A stretch of 43,976 nt of DNA, from assembly GCA_025728315.1 (NCBI GenBank), contig JAOBJW010000004.1, forward strand, positions 1-43,976. Reading direction: 5' to 3'. The first letter of the stretch is position 1; every line of letters begins with the position of its first letter. A program made the position numbers and the translations under genes. Shown piece by piece: positions 1 to 10,237 of this stretch. The notes under the pieces were generated by a model. It did not search any database. It worked only from the letters and a program-made list of their open reading frames with translations, and was not told the origin of the DNA. The stretch is from Candidatus Lightella neohaematopini (GTDB taxonomy: Bacteria; Pseudomonadota; Gammaproteobacteria; Enterobacterales; Enterobacteriaceae).

Positions 1-6
1 TCCTTA
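1..6 (+). rRNA. rrs: 3' terminal bases of a 16S rRNA gene (rest lies outside the window)
   Basis: The first six bases, TCCTTA, match the universal 3' end of bacterial 16S rRNA (the anti-Shine-Dalgarno tail CCTCCTTA). They are followed by a short spacer and then tRNA-Ile(GAT) and tRNA-Ala(TGC), the pair normally found directly after 16S in enteric rrn operons. Spacer bases 34-58 also resemble the segment that follows 16S in E. coli. The call rests on position and context more than on length. Confidence 0.6.
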
Positions 7-62
7 CTTATTAGTAAATAATAAGTATATACCTTGAGTGTCTACATAAATTACTAAAATAT

Positions 63-137
63 AGGCTTGTAGCTCAGTTTGGTTAGAGCACACCCCTGAT
101 AAGGGTGAGGTCAGTGGTTCAAGTCCACTCAAGCCTA
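63..137 (+). tRNA. ileV: tRNA-Ile (anticodon GAT)
   Basis: A cloverleaf can be drawn by eye: acceptor stem AGGCTTG (63-69) pairs with CAAGCCT (130-136), discriminator A137, anticodon GAT at 98-100, T-arm GGTTCAAGTCC. It is nearly identical to E. coli tRNA-Ile from the 16S-23S spacer. No CCA is encoded; AAT follows. The position after a 16S 3' end agrees with a spacer tRNA. Confidence 0.97.
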
Positions 138-151
138 AATAAAATAATTTT

Positions 152-224
152 GGGGCTATAGCTTAGTTGGTAGAGCATCTGTTTTGCACACAGAAGGTCA
201 GCGGTTCAAATCCGCTTAGCTCCA
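152..224 (+). tRNA. alaV: tRNA-Ala (anticodon TGC)
   Basis: Acceptor GGGGCTA (152-158) pairs with TAGCTCC (217-223), discriminator A224, anticodon TGC at 185-187, T-loop GTTCAAATC. It lies 14 bases after tRNA-Ile, as in the enteric 16S-23S spacer. CCA is not encoded. What should follow in a standard rrn operon is 23S rRNA, but here tRNA-Asp starts only 13 bases later. Confidence 0.97.
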
Positions 225-237
225 TTTAATTGGTATA

Positions 238-311
238 GGTGCGGTAGTTCAGTTGGTTAGAACATCGGCCTGTCACGCCGGGGGTCACGGGTTCAAGTCC
301 CGTCCGCACCG
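238..311 (+). tRNA. aspU: tRNA-Asp (anticodon GTC)
   Basis: Acceptor GGTGCGG (238-244) pairs with CCGCACC (304-310), discriminator G311, anticodon GTC at 272-274. Very close to E. coli tRNA-Asp, which lies distal to 5S rRNA in rrnH and rrnC. CCA is not encoded. Direct linkage to the spacer tRNAs implies that 23S and 5S have been removed from between them. Confidence 0.97.
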
Positions 312-356
312 TATTCATTTATTATTAAATTGTTTAAAGTAGATAATAAATAGAAT

Positions 357-429
357 AGGGATGTAGTTCAAATGGTAGAATATCAGTCTCCAAAACTGAA
401 TGCTAGGAGTTCGAATCTCCTCATCCCTG
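357..429 (+). tRNA. trpT: tRNA-Trp (anticodon CCA)
   Basis: Acceptor AGGGATG (357-363) pairs with CATCCCT (422-428), discriminator G429, anticodon CCA at 390-392. In E. coli tRNA-Asp and tRNA-Trp sit together at the distal end of rrnC, so the Asp-Trp pair also looks like an rrn tail. The 3' end lies two bases from the end of convergent gloB. Confidence 0.97.
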
Positions 430-431
430 TT

Positions 432-1199
432 TTAAAAAATATCTTTTTTATTACGTAAAAATTTAAAATAATTAAAATTACTTATATTTTTGGGTAACTT
501 AATAATTTTATTTTGATAATAAAAACTGTTGGTACACTGTATAAATGGATTAATTATTCTCTCTAAATATAAAGAAGTTGGTAAACTAGGTATTTTATTA
601 AAAATCATGCGTTTAACTATTCTTTTGTAATATTTTATTATAAACATATTATCTAACAATGCTATATTATTAGTAATAATAAAATCTAAATTTTTTATAG
701 TATATTCATGACTAGGGAATATTATAGTATTGCTTGGTAATTTATTAATTTTATTTAATGAATTAAACATATTTTCTATAGAGCTATTAAATATCTTACC
801 ACAGCCAGCAGAAAATAATGTATCACCACAAAATAGCCATGGGTAATGATAATATCCAACATGATATTTAGTATGACCAGGTAAGGATAATACAGTAAAT
901 TTATATTGTTGTAATATGTTAATAATATTATTATTTTCTACAGTATAACTATTAAGATAATCAGTTTCTTTTGGACCATATACTGGTACTTGATAAATAT
1001 TTTTTAATATACGTACTCCAGAAATATGATCGTCGTGATTATGAGTAATTAAAATTGCCACTAAATGTAATTTATGAAATTTTAGAAATTTAGTAACTAA
1101 TGGTTCATTATTAGGATCAATAATTAAACATTTATCATCATTTAATACTAGCCAAATATAATTATCAACTAAAGTACGTATTGCTGTTACTTTTAACAT
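432..1199 (-). CDS. gloB: Hydroxyacylglutathione hydrolase (glyoxalase II)
   Basis: GloB hydrolyses S-lactoylglutathione to D-lactate and glutathione, the second step of methylglyoxal detoxification in the cytoplasm. The 255-residue product matches the family length (about 251 in E. coli). The metallo-beta-lactamase metal motif THNHDDH is visible with H53, H55, D57 and H58, followed by GHTKYH, the bridging-Asp motif FCGDTLF and the PSHEYT motif. Its ATG overlaps the last seven bases of rnhA on the same strand, so the two are probably co-transcribed. E. coli has gloB beside rnhA and dnaQ too. The 3' end nearly touches tRNA-Trp on the opposite strand. Confidence 0.96.
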   Translation of the reverse strand: MLKVTAIRTLVDNYIWLVLNDDKCLIIDPNNEPLVTKFLKFHKLHLVAILITHNHDDHISGVRILKNIYQVPVYGPKETDYLNSYTVENNNIINILQQYKFTVLSLPGHTKYHVGYYHYPWLFCGDTLFSAGCGKIFNSSIENMFNSLNKINKLPSNTIIFPSHEYTIKNLDFIITNNIALLDNMFIIKYYKRIVKRMIFNKIPSLPTSLYLERIINPFIQCTNSFYYQNKIIKLPKNISNFNYFKFLRNKKDIF

Positions 1200-1672
1200 A
1201 AAATACTTTTTTCGTAATTAATATCTATTAAATATGGCTTATAGTTAGCCATATAATAAGCTAATTTATCACAATAATTATTTTCATTACAAGTACTATG
1301 TCCTTTAATCCAAATCCATTGGACTAAACAACTAGATTGTAAAAAAAATAATTTTTGCCAAAGATCAATATTTTTTATAATTTTATTTTTACTATTATAC
1401 CAATTATTAGCTTTCCACATATGTATCCATTTTGTTATACCTTGTTGTACATAAATACTATCAGTATATATAGTAATATTACTATTTAGATGTAATATTG
1501 ATTGTAATGATATAATAATACTAGTTAATTCCATACGATTATTAGTTGTTAATCTGTAACCACCACTAAGTATAATACTTTGATTTTTTAATTTAATTAT
1601 AGCTCCATATCCACCTTTACCAGGGTTATTAATACATGATCCATCAGTAAAAATATTAATATATTCTTGCAT
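1193..1672 (-). CDS. rnhA: Ribonuclease HI
   Basis: RNase HI cuts the RNA strand of RNA-DNA hybrids, removing R-loops and primers. The product has 159 residues (155 in E. coli) and all catalytic residues align: D10 in the FTDGSC motif, E48 in the RMEL motif, D71 in YTDS, H125 in KGHS and D135. It is divergent from dnaQ, with 75 bp between the two starts, the same arrangement as in E. coli where the two genes share a promoter region. Downstream it overlaps gloB. Nothing suggests decay. Confidence 0.97.
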   Translation of the reverse strand: MQEYINIFTDGSCINNPGKGGYGAIIKLKNQSIILSGGYRLTTNNRMELTSIIISLQSILHLNSNITIYTDSIYVQQGITKWIHMWKANNWYNSKNKIIKNIDLWQKLFFLQSSCLVQWIWIKGHSTCNENNYCDKLAYYMANYKPYLIDINYEKSILC

Positions 1673-1747
1673 TTTATAAAAAAATCTAATATAAACTTAA
1701 AACTTGATTTTAGTAAATCAATATAAAATATTATATATACTAAGAAT

Positions 1748-2452
1748 ATGATTAAACAAGTTTTTTTAGATATTGAAACTACTGGTATTAATAAAACAGG
1801 AAATAATTTTTATTATGGACATAAAATTATTGAAATTGGTGCTGTTAAGGTTATAAATAGACATATTACAAATAAATATTTTCATGTGTATTTGAATCCA
1901 TGTAGATCTATAGATCAAGAAGCTTTTTCTATACATGGTATTAATATTAGTGAACTAGTTAATAAACCTAAATTTTTAGAGATAGCAGATCAATTAATAT
2001 CATTTATTCAACACAGTGATTTAATTATACATAATGCTAATTTTGATGTTAGTTTTATCAATTATGAATTAAGTATGATAAATCATAATGTTAAAAATAT
2101 TAGCAATATTTGTAATGTTATTGATAGTTTAAAAATTGCTCGTACTTTATTTCCTGGTAAGAAAAATAGTATTGATGCATTGTGTGATAGATATTGTGTG
2201 AGTAAAAATATTAGAATATTACATGGTGCCTTACTAGACGCAAAAATATTAGCTAATATTTTTTTACGTATGACTAGTAGTCAAAATACTATACATTTTG
2301 ATTTTACAAATAAAGATAAAATGTATAAATCATATAAGATAAATAATAAAAAATTAAGAATACTTTATGCTAATAAAGAAGAACAAATTTTACATGAACA
2401 ACAATTAGATTTAATACAAAAAAATGGTTATTGTTTATGGAGAAATAAATAA
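1748..2452 (+). CDS. dnaQ: DNA polymerase III epsilon subunit, 3'-5' proofreading exonuclease
   Basis: DnaQ is the proofreading exonuclease of the replicative polymerase. The 234-residue protein is close to the E. coli length (243). The DEDDh exonuclease residues are all visible: D8 and E10 in LDIETTG, D100 in HNANFD, H159 and D164 in HGALLDAK. The C-terminal tail that contacts the polymerase alpha subunit is present but divergent. The retained active site argues that replication is still proofread, so the AT bias and homopolymer indels nearby are not explained by loss of this enzyme. It is divergent from rnhA. Confidence 0.96.
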   Translation: MIKQVFLDIETTGINKTGNNFYYGHKIIEIGAVKVINRHITNKYFHVYLNPCRSIDQEAFSIHGINISELVNKPKFLEIADQLISFIQHSDLIIHNANFDVSFINYELSMINHNVKNISNICNVIDSLKIARTLFPGKKNSIDALCDRYCVSKNIRILHGALLDAKILANIFLRMTSSQNTIHFDFTNKDKMYKSYKINNKKLRILYANKEEQILHEQQLDLIQKNGYCLWRNK

Positions 2453-2480
2453 AAAATTTTTTTAAAAAATCTATAAGAAT

Positions 2481-3057
2481 ATGAAATATAATAATTTAAT
2501 TACAGATGAATTTAATAAGTCAATAGAAATTACTAAATCTTTTGTCAAAGATAAAAATTATTTAAATTTAATAGAATCTGCAGCAAACATGATAGTTTAT
2601 GCTTTTAAAAATGGAAATAAAGTACTATCTTGTGGTAATGGTGGATCTCATTGTGATGCTATGCACTTTGCTGGAGAATTAGTTGGTCGTTATAGAAAAA
2701 ATAGATTAGGATTACCCAGTAATAGTTATTTCTGATCCTAGTTATTTATCTTGTGTTAGTAATGATTTTGGTTATTATCAAGTATTTTCACGTTACGTAC
2801 AGGCAGTAGGTAACAAAAATGATGTTTTATTTTGTTTATCTACATCAGGTAATTCAATAAATATTATTAATGCAATGCATGTTGCAAAAAGTAAGAATAT
2901 GAAAATTATATTACTTACTGGTAAGATAAATAATTTAGTTAGTGATATTGCTGATATAATAATATCAGTTCCTCATAATGGTTATGCTGATCGTATTCAA
3001 GAAATGCATATAAAAATAATTCATATTTTAGTACAAATTATAGAAAATGAATTATAA
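2481..3057 (+). pseudogene. gmhA: Sedoheptulose-7-phosphate isomerase, single-base frameshift
   Basis: GmhA starts ADP-heptose synthesis for the LPS inner core by isomerising sedoheptulose 7-phosphate. Residues 1-80 align well with the family, including the SIS-domain signature SCGNGGSHCDAMHFA. Frame is then lost at CCC (2715-2717) and a TGA follows near 2733. Reading this run as CC restores [10 protein letters not shown] and an uninterrupted frame through STSGNS and [14 protein letters not shown] to the normal stop at 3057. The repaired product would be 191 residues (192 in E. coli). Apart from the extra base there is no visible decay, so a very recent mutation, a sequencing error or tolerated slippage are all possible. 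It lies between dnaQ and gpt. Confidence 0.9.
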
Positions 3058-3094
3058 TTATAATAATTTTGAAATTTTAAGTTAATTTCTTATT

Positions 3095-3556
3095 ATGAAA
3101 AGAAAATATGTTGTTACTTGGGATATGTTACAAATGTATACTAGAGTAGCTGCTAAAGGTCTTTTATCCACTAAATGGAAAGGTATTATTGCTATTAGTC
3201 GAGGTGGTTTAGTACCTAGTGCTTTACTAGCAAGAGAACTAGATATTCGTTATGTTGATACATTTTGTGTAGCTAGTTATTATTATGGTTATCAACATAA
3301 TACTAATATAATTAAATATACGTATCATAATCATGATAATGGTGAAGGGTTTATTATTGTAGATGATCTAACAGATACTGGTAACACTGCAAAACTTATA
3401 AAAAAAATATATCATAAAGCATATTTAGTAACTATCTTTGCAAAGCCATTAGGACGTAGTTTTGTCGATAAATATATTATAGACATACCCCAAAATACAT
3501 GGATAGAACAACCATGGGATACTGGAATAACTTTTATTCCACCAATAAAAAAATAA
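3095..3556 (+). CDS. gpt: Xanthine-guanine phosphoribosyltransferase
   Basis: Gpt salvages guanine, xanthine and hypoxanthine to their nucleotides using PRPP. The 153-residue product matches E. coli Gpt (152) along its whole length. The PRPP-binding loop [13 protein letters not shown] carries the two acidic residues D90 and D91, and the segments ISRGGLVP and WIEQPWD near the C-terminus are characteristic of the enteric enzyme. It follows gmhA on the same strand with 37 bp between, and ends 11 bases before the 3' end of the convergent tRNA-Thr gene. gmhA and gpt are also near each other in E. coli. Confidence 0.97.
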   Translation: MKRKYVVTWDMLQMYTRVAAKGLLSTKWKGIIAISRGGLVPSALLARELDIRYVDTFCVASYYYGYQHNTNIIKYTYHNHDNGEGFIIVDDLTDTGNTAKLIKKIYHKAYLVTIFAKPLGRSFVDKYIIDIPQNTWIEQPWDTGITFIPPIKK

Positions 3557-3566
3557 ATTTTTAAAA

Positions 3567-3642
3567 TACCGACAATAGGATTCGAACCTATAACTTTTGT
3601 ATTACGAATACACTGCTTTTCCAAATTTTAAGCTATATCGGC
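3567..3642 (-). tRNA. thrW: tRNA-Thr (anticodon CGT)
   Basis: On the minus strand the acceptor GCCGATA pairs with TGTCGGT with a G-U closing pair. The anticodon loop TTCGTAA gives CGT and the T-arm reads GGTTCGAATCC. The sequence is close to E. coli thrW, which lies near gpt downstream of proA, so this is a synteny relic with proBA removed. The D-arm is A-rich and weak. It begins 10 bases after the atpC stop on the same strand, so it may be transcribed as the tail of the atp operon. Confidence 0.93.
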
Positions 3643-3652
3643 AAAATTTAAT

Positions 3653-4093
3653 TTAATATGTTTTATTATTTAATTTAAATAATTTACTAGCTTTAATTGC
3701 CTGTAATTTAGCTAAAGTTTTAGCTAACTCTAATGACAATTTTATTTGTTGATTTATATTAGTATGTTTTTTTAATAAAGATTCTATCTTAATTTTATTT
3801 TTAATAATTTCTTTTTCATTTAAATTATTAATATTATTAATTATCGAATCAGTAAGAATTGATACATTATTTGATTGTACTTCTAGTATACTCTCAGATA
3901 AATATATACATTTATTATTAAATTTATTACCACTAATACAAATTATTCCAGGTTTAGTTATTGTGATTAATGGAGCATGTCTAGCTAAAATAGTAAGTTC
4001 TCCATCAATACTATTAATTATAACCTTATATACCATATCAGAAAATATTATATTTTCTATACTAACAATAGTAAGTTGAAAACTAGTATACAT
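3653..4093 (-). CDS. atpC: ATP synthase epsilon subunit (F1)
   Basis: Epsilon is the central-stalk subunit that couples rotation and can inhibit ATP hydrolysis. The 146-residue product (139 in E. coli) shows the N-terminal beta-sandwich pattern with GELTILARHAPL near residues 30-42 and SILEVQSNNVSILTD, then a C-terminal helical hairpin that is lysine- and asparagine-rich and a few residues longer than usual. It is the last gene of the atp operon, 16 bp after atpD, and tRNA-Thr follows on the same strand. Confidence 0.95.
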   Translation of the reverse strand: MYTSFQLTIVSIENIIFSDMVYKVIINSIDGELTILARHAPLITITKPGIICISGNKFNNKCIYLSESILEVQSNNVSILTDSIINNINNLNEKEIIKNKIKIESLLKKHTNINQQIKLSLELAKTLAKLQAIKASKLFKLNNKTY

Positions 4094-4109
4094 AAAATTA
4101 TTATGTGTC

Positions 4110-5498
<1,389 letters not shown>

Positions 5499-5506
5499 TT
5501 ACCTAA

Positions 5507-6370
5507 TTAAATATTACCAGATATAATTTCATTTAACTCTTGTGTAATATTATTTTGTCTAGTTTGATTGTAAATAAATTCAAGTTCTTTAGTTAAATTA
5601 TCACAATTATTTTTAGCTAATTGCATAGTTACCATACGAGACGCTTGTTCACTTGTTAAATTATTTAATAACCCTAAATATATACTTGATTCAACATAAC
5701 AATATATCAATTTATCTAAAATATTAATAATATCTGATTCATATATGTAACAATTACCTATTTTTGTTTTATCAGTTCCAATAAATGGAATAATTCTAAT
5801 TATTTCTGGTACTTGATTTAAAACATTAATAAATTTATTACTTGCTAAATAACAAGCGTCTATTATATTACTATTATATAATGATATTATATTTTTTACT
5901 ACCTGATTAATTTTTATTATTCTAAATTCTTCAGGTAATAAACTATCATTTAAATTATTTATTTTGGCTAAAATCTTTATATTAAAATTAGAGAAAAAAT
6001 TTATAGCTTTAGTACCAATTAATATTAATGTAACATCTTTTCCTAATTTAATATGCTTATCAATATTAAGTAATACTTTTCTAAAAAGATTAATATTTAA
6101 TGTACCAACCAATCCTTTTTCTGTAGAAATAATTAAATAAATAACTTTATTATAATTATAACTACTCATTATTTTTGGTTTATAATCTAAATTACTAGAT
6201 AATAAATTATTCATAATATTTTTTATATTAATTAAATATTTACTAACAGGTAATATCTTTACTTTAACTTTATTCATTTTAGTAAACGCTATCATATCCA
6301 TAGCACTAGTAATTTTTTTAGTATTTTTGATACTATTTATCTTATTTTTAATTTCTTTAATATTAAACAT
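5507..6370 (-). CDS. atpG: ATP synthase gamma subunit (F1 central stalk)
   Basis: Gamma is the rotating shaft linking the catalytic head to the c-ring. The 287-residue product has the expected length. The N-terminal helix begins with KEIKNKINSIKNTKKITSAMDM, and the C-terminal helix has the family signature SEQASRMVTMQLAKNNCDNL. The middle Rossmann-like region is diverged and rich in Asn, Lys and Ile, as expected for AT bias. It is 15 bp downstream of atpA and 26 bp upstream of atpD. Confidence 0.96.
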   Translation of the reverse strand: MFNIKEIKNKINSIKNTKKITSAMDMIAFTKMNKVKVKILPVSKYLINIKNIMNNLLSSNLDYKPKIMSSYNYNKVIYLIISTEKGLVGTLNINLFRKVLLNIDKHIKLGKDVTLILIGTKAINFFSNFNIKILAKINNLNDSLLPEEFRIIKINQVVKNIISLYNSNIIDACYLASNKFINVLNQVPEIIRIIPFIGTDKTKIGNCYIYESDIINILDKLIYCYVESSIYLGLLNNLTSEQASRMVTMQLAKNNCDNLTKELEFIYNQTRQNNITQELNEIISGNI

Positions 6371-6385
6371 GTTAATTTAGTTAAA

Positions 6386-7927
6386 TTATTTGTAATAATT
6401 ATTTTTAAAGTTACTTATAATATCATGTAATTTATTTTTTATCTTATCATTATATACTAAATTAGTATTAATATGTTCTATAAAATCATAATGATAATTA
6501 TTAAAATAAGTTAATAACTTATGTTCAAAATTAGATATATTTTTTACTAAAATATCATCCAAGTATTTGTATTCTACTAAAAATAATATAATAGCTTGCT
6601 GAGCTATAGAATACGGATTATTTTGTGATTGTTTTAATAATTCAGTAATGTTTTGTCCTTCTTTTATTTGTGATCGAGTACTACTATCTAAATCTGAAGA
6701 AAATTGAGAAAATGCTACAAGTTCACGATATTGTGCTAGTTTATTTCTTATTCCTTTTGATAAAAATTTTATTATGTTAGTTTGAGCAGCACCACCAACT
6801 CTAGAAACAGAAATTCCTGGATTTATAGCAGGTCTAATTCCAGCATTAAATAAATTAGATTCTAAAAATATTTGCCCATCAGTAATAGAAATTAAATTAG
6901 TTGGAATAAATGATGATACATCACCTACCTGAGTTTCAATAATTGGCAATGCAGTAAGAGAACCTGTTTTATTTTTAATTTTACCATTAGTAAATGTTTC
7001 TACATAATTAATATTTACGCGTGCGGATCTTTCTAGTAAACGGGCATGTAAATAAAATATATCTCCAGGATAAGCTTCACGACCAGGTGGTCTCCTTAAT
7101 AATAAGGAAATTTGACGATAAGCAATAGCTTGTTTTGATAAATCATCATATACAATTAATGCATTTTCACCAATATTACGAAAATACTCACCCATAGTAC
7201 AACCAGCATACGGAGCTAAATACTGTAATATTGCTGGTTCTGATGCATTAGCAACTACCACAATAGTATTATCTAATACATGATACTTTTTTAATATATT
7301 AACTATATTTACTATAGTAGAAGCTTTTTGACCAATAGCTACATATATACATTTAATACCACTATTTTTTTGATTAATAATAGTATCAATAGCTAAAGTT
7401 GTCTTACCAGTTTGTCTATCACCAATAATTAATTCTCTTTGTCCCTGACCAATAGGAATCATAGCATCAATAGCCTTATATCCAGTAAGCATTGGTTCAC
7501 TTACAGATACACGATCAATTACTCCAGGAGCAGGAGATTCTACATTACTAAGATATTCATATTCCAATTTACCAGCATTATCTATTGGTACACCTAATGC
7601 ATTAATAACTCTACCTAATAATTTTCTACCTACAGGTACTTGTATAACTTTACCTGTTGTTTTGACTTTCATACCTTCTGAAATATCTAAGTAAGAACCC
7701 ATTACAACAGCACTAACAAATTCTCTTTCTAAATTTAATACAATAGCAGAACTACCATTGGATAGAATAACTACTTCATTTAACATTACGTGATCAAGAC
7801 CATAAATACGAATAATACCGTCAGCAACATATATAATAATTCCTTCATCATATGTATTTATATTTAAATTAAATTGATCAATACGTTGTCTTATCAGTGT
7901 ACTGATTTCTATGCTATTAAAATGCAT
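6386..7927 (-). CDS. atpA: ATP synthase alpha subunit (F1)
   Basis: Alpha alternates with beta in the F1 head and binds nucleotide without catalysis. The protein has 513 residues, the same as in E. coli. The P-loop GDRQTGKT is at residues 169-176, and the segment [14 protein letters not shown] contains the arginine finger that reaches into the beta site. The start [10 protein letters not shown] aligns with the family N-terminus. The C-terminal 40 residues are diverged and Asn-rich. Gene spacing is tight: 10 bp after atpH and 15 bp before atpG. Confidence 0.98.
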   Translation of the reverse strand: MHFNSIEISTLIRQRIDQFNLNINTYDEGIIIYVADGIIRIYGLDHVMLNEVVILSNGSSAIVLNLEREFVSAVVMGSYLDISEGMKVKTTGKVIQVPVGRKLLGRVINALGVPIDNAGKLEYEYLSNVESPAPGVIDRVSVSEPMLTGYKAIDAMIPIGQGQRELIIGDRQTGKTTLAIDTIINQKNSGIKCIYVAIGQKASTIVNIVNILKKYHVLDNTIVVVANASEPAILQYLAPYAGCTMGEYFRNIGENALIVYDDLSKQAIAYRQISLLLRRPPGREAYPGDIFYLHARLLERSARVNINYVETFTNGKIKNKTGSLTALPIIETQVGDVSSFIPTNLISITDGQIFLESNLFNAGIRPAINPGISVSRVGGAAQTNIIKFLSKGIRNKLAQYRELVAFSQFSSDLDSSTRSQIKEGQNITELLKQSQNNPYSIAQQAIILFLVEYKYLDDILVKNISNFEHKLLTYFNNYHYDFIEHINTNLVYNDKIKNKLHDIISNFKNNYYK

Positions 7928-7937
7928 TTTTTAATCC

Positions 7938-8492
7938 TTAATTTTTTAAAAAATTTTTTAATTGATTTAAATGATTTAATATACTACCATCAAAAATAGT
8001 ATTATTAATACGTAAAATAATTCCCCCAATAATACTAGAATCAGTAATATTATTTAACTTAATTTTATATGTTTTATCAGATAATATAGATAATATCTTA
8101 TTACTAAGATTGCTTTTTTGTTGTATACTAAGTTTTTTGGTAGAAATAACATTAACAATAATTGATTTTAAATTTTTATTTTTTAAATATTTAAAATAAA
8201 ATAATATGCTAGGTAAAATATCAAATCGTTTATTTTTAGATATTAAAAGTAGGAATGATTTACTCTGTGAATTAAGTATATTAGTACATACACTTATTAT
8301 GATATCAATTATCTGATTATATAAAATCGGATGAATAATTAGTTTATATATTGAATTAGTATTAACTAATTTTACCAAAAATTCTAATATATTTTGCCAA
8401 TAAGATATCATATTATTTTCTATTGCTATATCAATAATTACTTGTGCATATTTTTTAGCTACTAGACAATGATATTGATTTTTACTTTTCAT
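7938..8492 (-). CDS. atpH: ATP synthase delta subunit (F1, peripheral stalk)
   Basis: Delta attaches the peripheral stalk to the top of F1. The family is poorly conserved and the call relies partly on operon position between atpF and atpA. The product has 184 residues (177 in E. coli). Recognisable pieces are the N-terminal VAKKYAQVIIDIAIENN and the C-terminal pattern ending in SIIGGIILRINNTIFDGSILNHL, which corresponds to the conserved GG-x-D-x-S element. The ATG lies 4 bp after atpF. Confidence 0.93.
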   Translation of the reverse strand: MKSKNQYHCLVAKKYAQVIIDIAIENNMISYWQNILEFLVKLVNTNSIYKLIIHPILYNQIIDIIISVCTNILNSQSKSFLLLISKNKRFDILPSILFYFKYLKNKNLKSIIVNVISTKKLSIQQKSNLSNKILSILSDKTYKIKLNNITDSSIIGGIILRINNTIFDGSILNHLNQLKNFLKN

Positions 8493-8496
8493 ATAT

Positions 8497-8976
8497 TTAT
8501 AATTTTATTTTATTTATTATTTCATTAATTATTACATCATCAATTTTACAATCATTAATGTAATGACTGATTACTTTTTTTGTGCTAGTTAATATTAGAG
8601 AATTAATTTGTTCATAGAGTAATTGTCTTACTTGATTATAATTATTGTTAATTTTAATATCTGCTTGTGAGATAATATATTTATATTCTTTATCAGCTAG
8701 TATTTTAGCATCATGAATAATTTTTTCTTCATGTTTATGAGCTAATTTAATAATGTTTTCAGCTTCTAACCTAGCATTTAATATAGTATCTGCTGCTATT
8801 TGTTTTGATTTGGCAACTTCTAACTTAGCTTGTTTAGCAAAATCTAAACCATCATTAATTTCTTTTTGTCTAGTTTCAATAATATTTATTAACGGTGGCC
8901 ATATGTATTTCATACAAAATATGACAAAAATAACAAATGCCACAGTCTGTCCTATTATAGTAGCATTAATATTCAA
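8497..8976 (-). CDS. atpF: ATP synthase b subunit (Fo, peripheral stalk), TTG start
   Basis: The b subunit anchors the peripheral stalk in the membrane. The 159-residue product (156 in E. coli) starts with the family sequence [20 protein letters not shown], a single membrane helix at about residues 5-25. KYIWPPL and a long helical region with coiled-coil character follow. The initiation codon at 8974-8976 is TTG, not ATG. It is the right start because it is preceded by a strong Shine-Dalgarno site at 8985-8990 and its product aligns from residue 1 with E. coli AtpF. Confidence 0.96.
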   Translation of the reverse strand: MNINATIIGQTVAFVIFVIFCMKYIWPPLINIIETRQKEINDGLDFAKQAKLEVAKSKQIAADTILNARLEAENIIKLAHKHEEKIIHDAKILADKEYKYIISQADIKINNNYNQVRQLLYEQINSLILTSTKKVISHYINDCKIDDVIINEIINKIKL

Positions 8977-8984
8977 GATTATTA

Positions 8985-8990
8985 CTCCTT
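8985..8990 (-). promoter_or_regulatory. Ribosome binding site for the TTG start of atpF
   Basis: On the minus strand AAGGAG, preceded by another A, lies eight bases upstream of the TTG initiation codon of atpF. It is one of the best Shine-Dalgarno matches in a window where most starts have weak ones, and it decides the start of atpF. Confidence 0.75.
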
Positions 8991-9013
8991 TAAAATAATA
9001 ATATAAAATAGTA

Positions 9014-9262
<249 letters not shown>

Positions 9263-9280
9263 TTATTTTAATATAGAAAT

Positions 9281-10144
<864 letters not shown>

Positions 10145-10237
10145 TTATATTAAACTAATATTTTAATATTAATAAATATCTTAAATAATAAACATTATTT
10201 ATTATATAATAAACTAATATACAAAAGTATTATATAT

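Noticed and set aside
2700..2740. Programmed frameshift in gmhA
   Set aside because: No slippery heptamer or stimulatory structure visible, and GmhA has no known programmed shift; an insertion is simpler.
3412..3624. 70-codon open frame opposite gpt and tRNA-Thr on the minus strand
   Set aside because: It overlaps gpt and runs through the tRNA gene on that strand; no family similarity; open by chance in AT-rich sequence.
8753..8998. Plus-strand frame opposite atpF
   Set aside because: Antisense to a conserved gene; amino-acid pattern is a shadow of AtpF codons.
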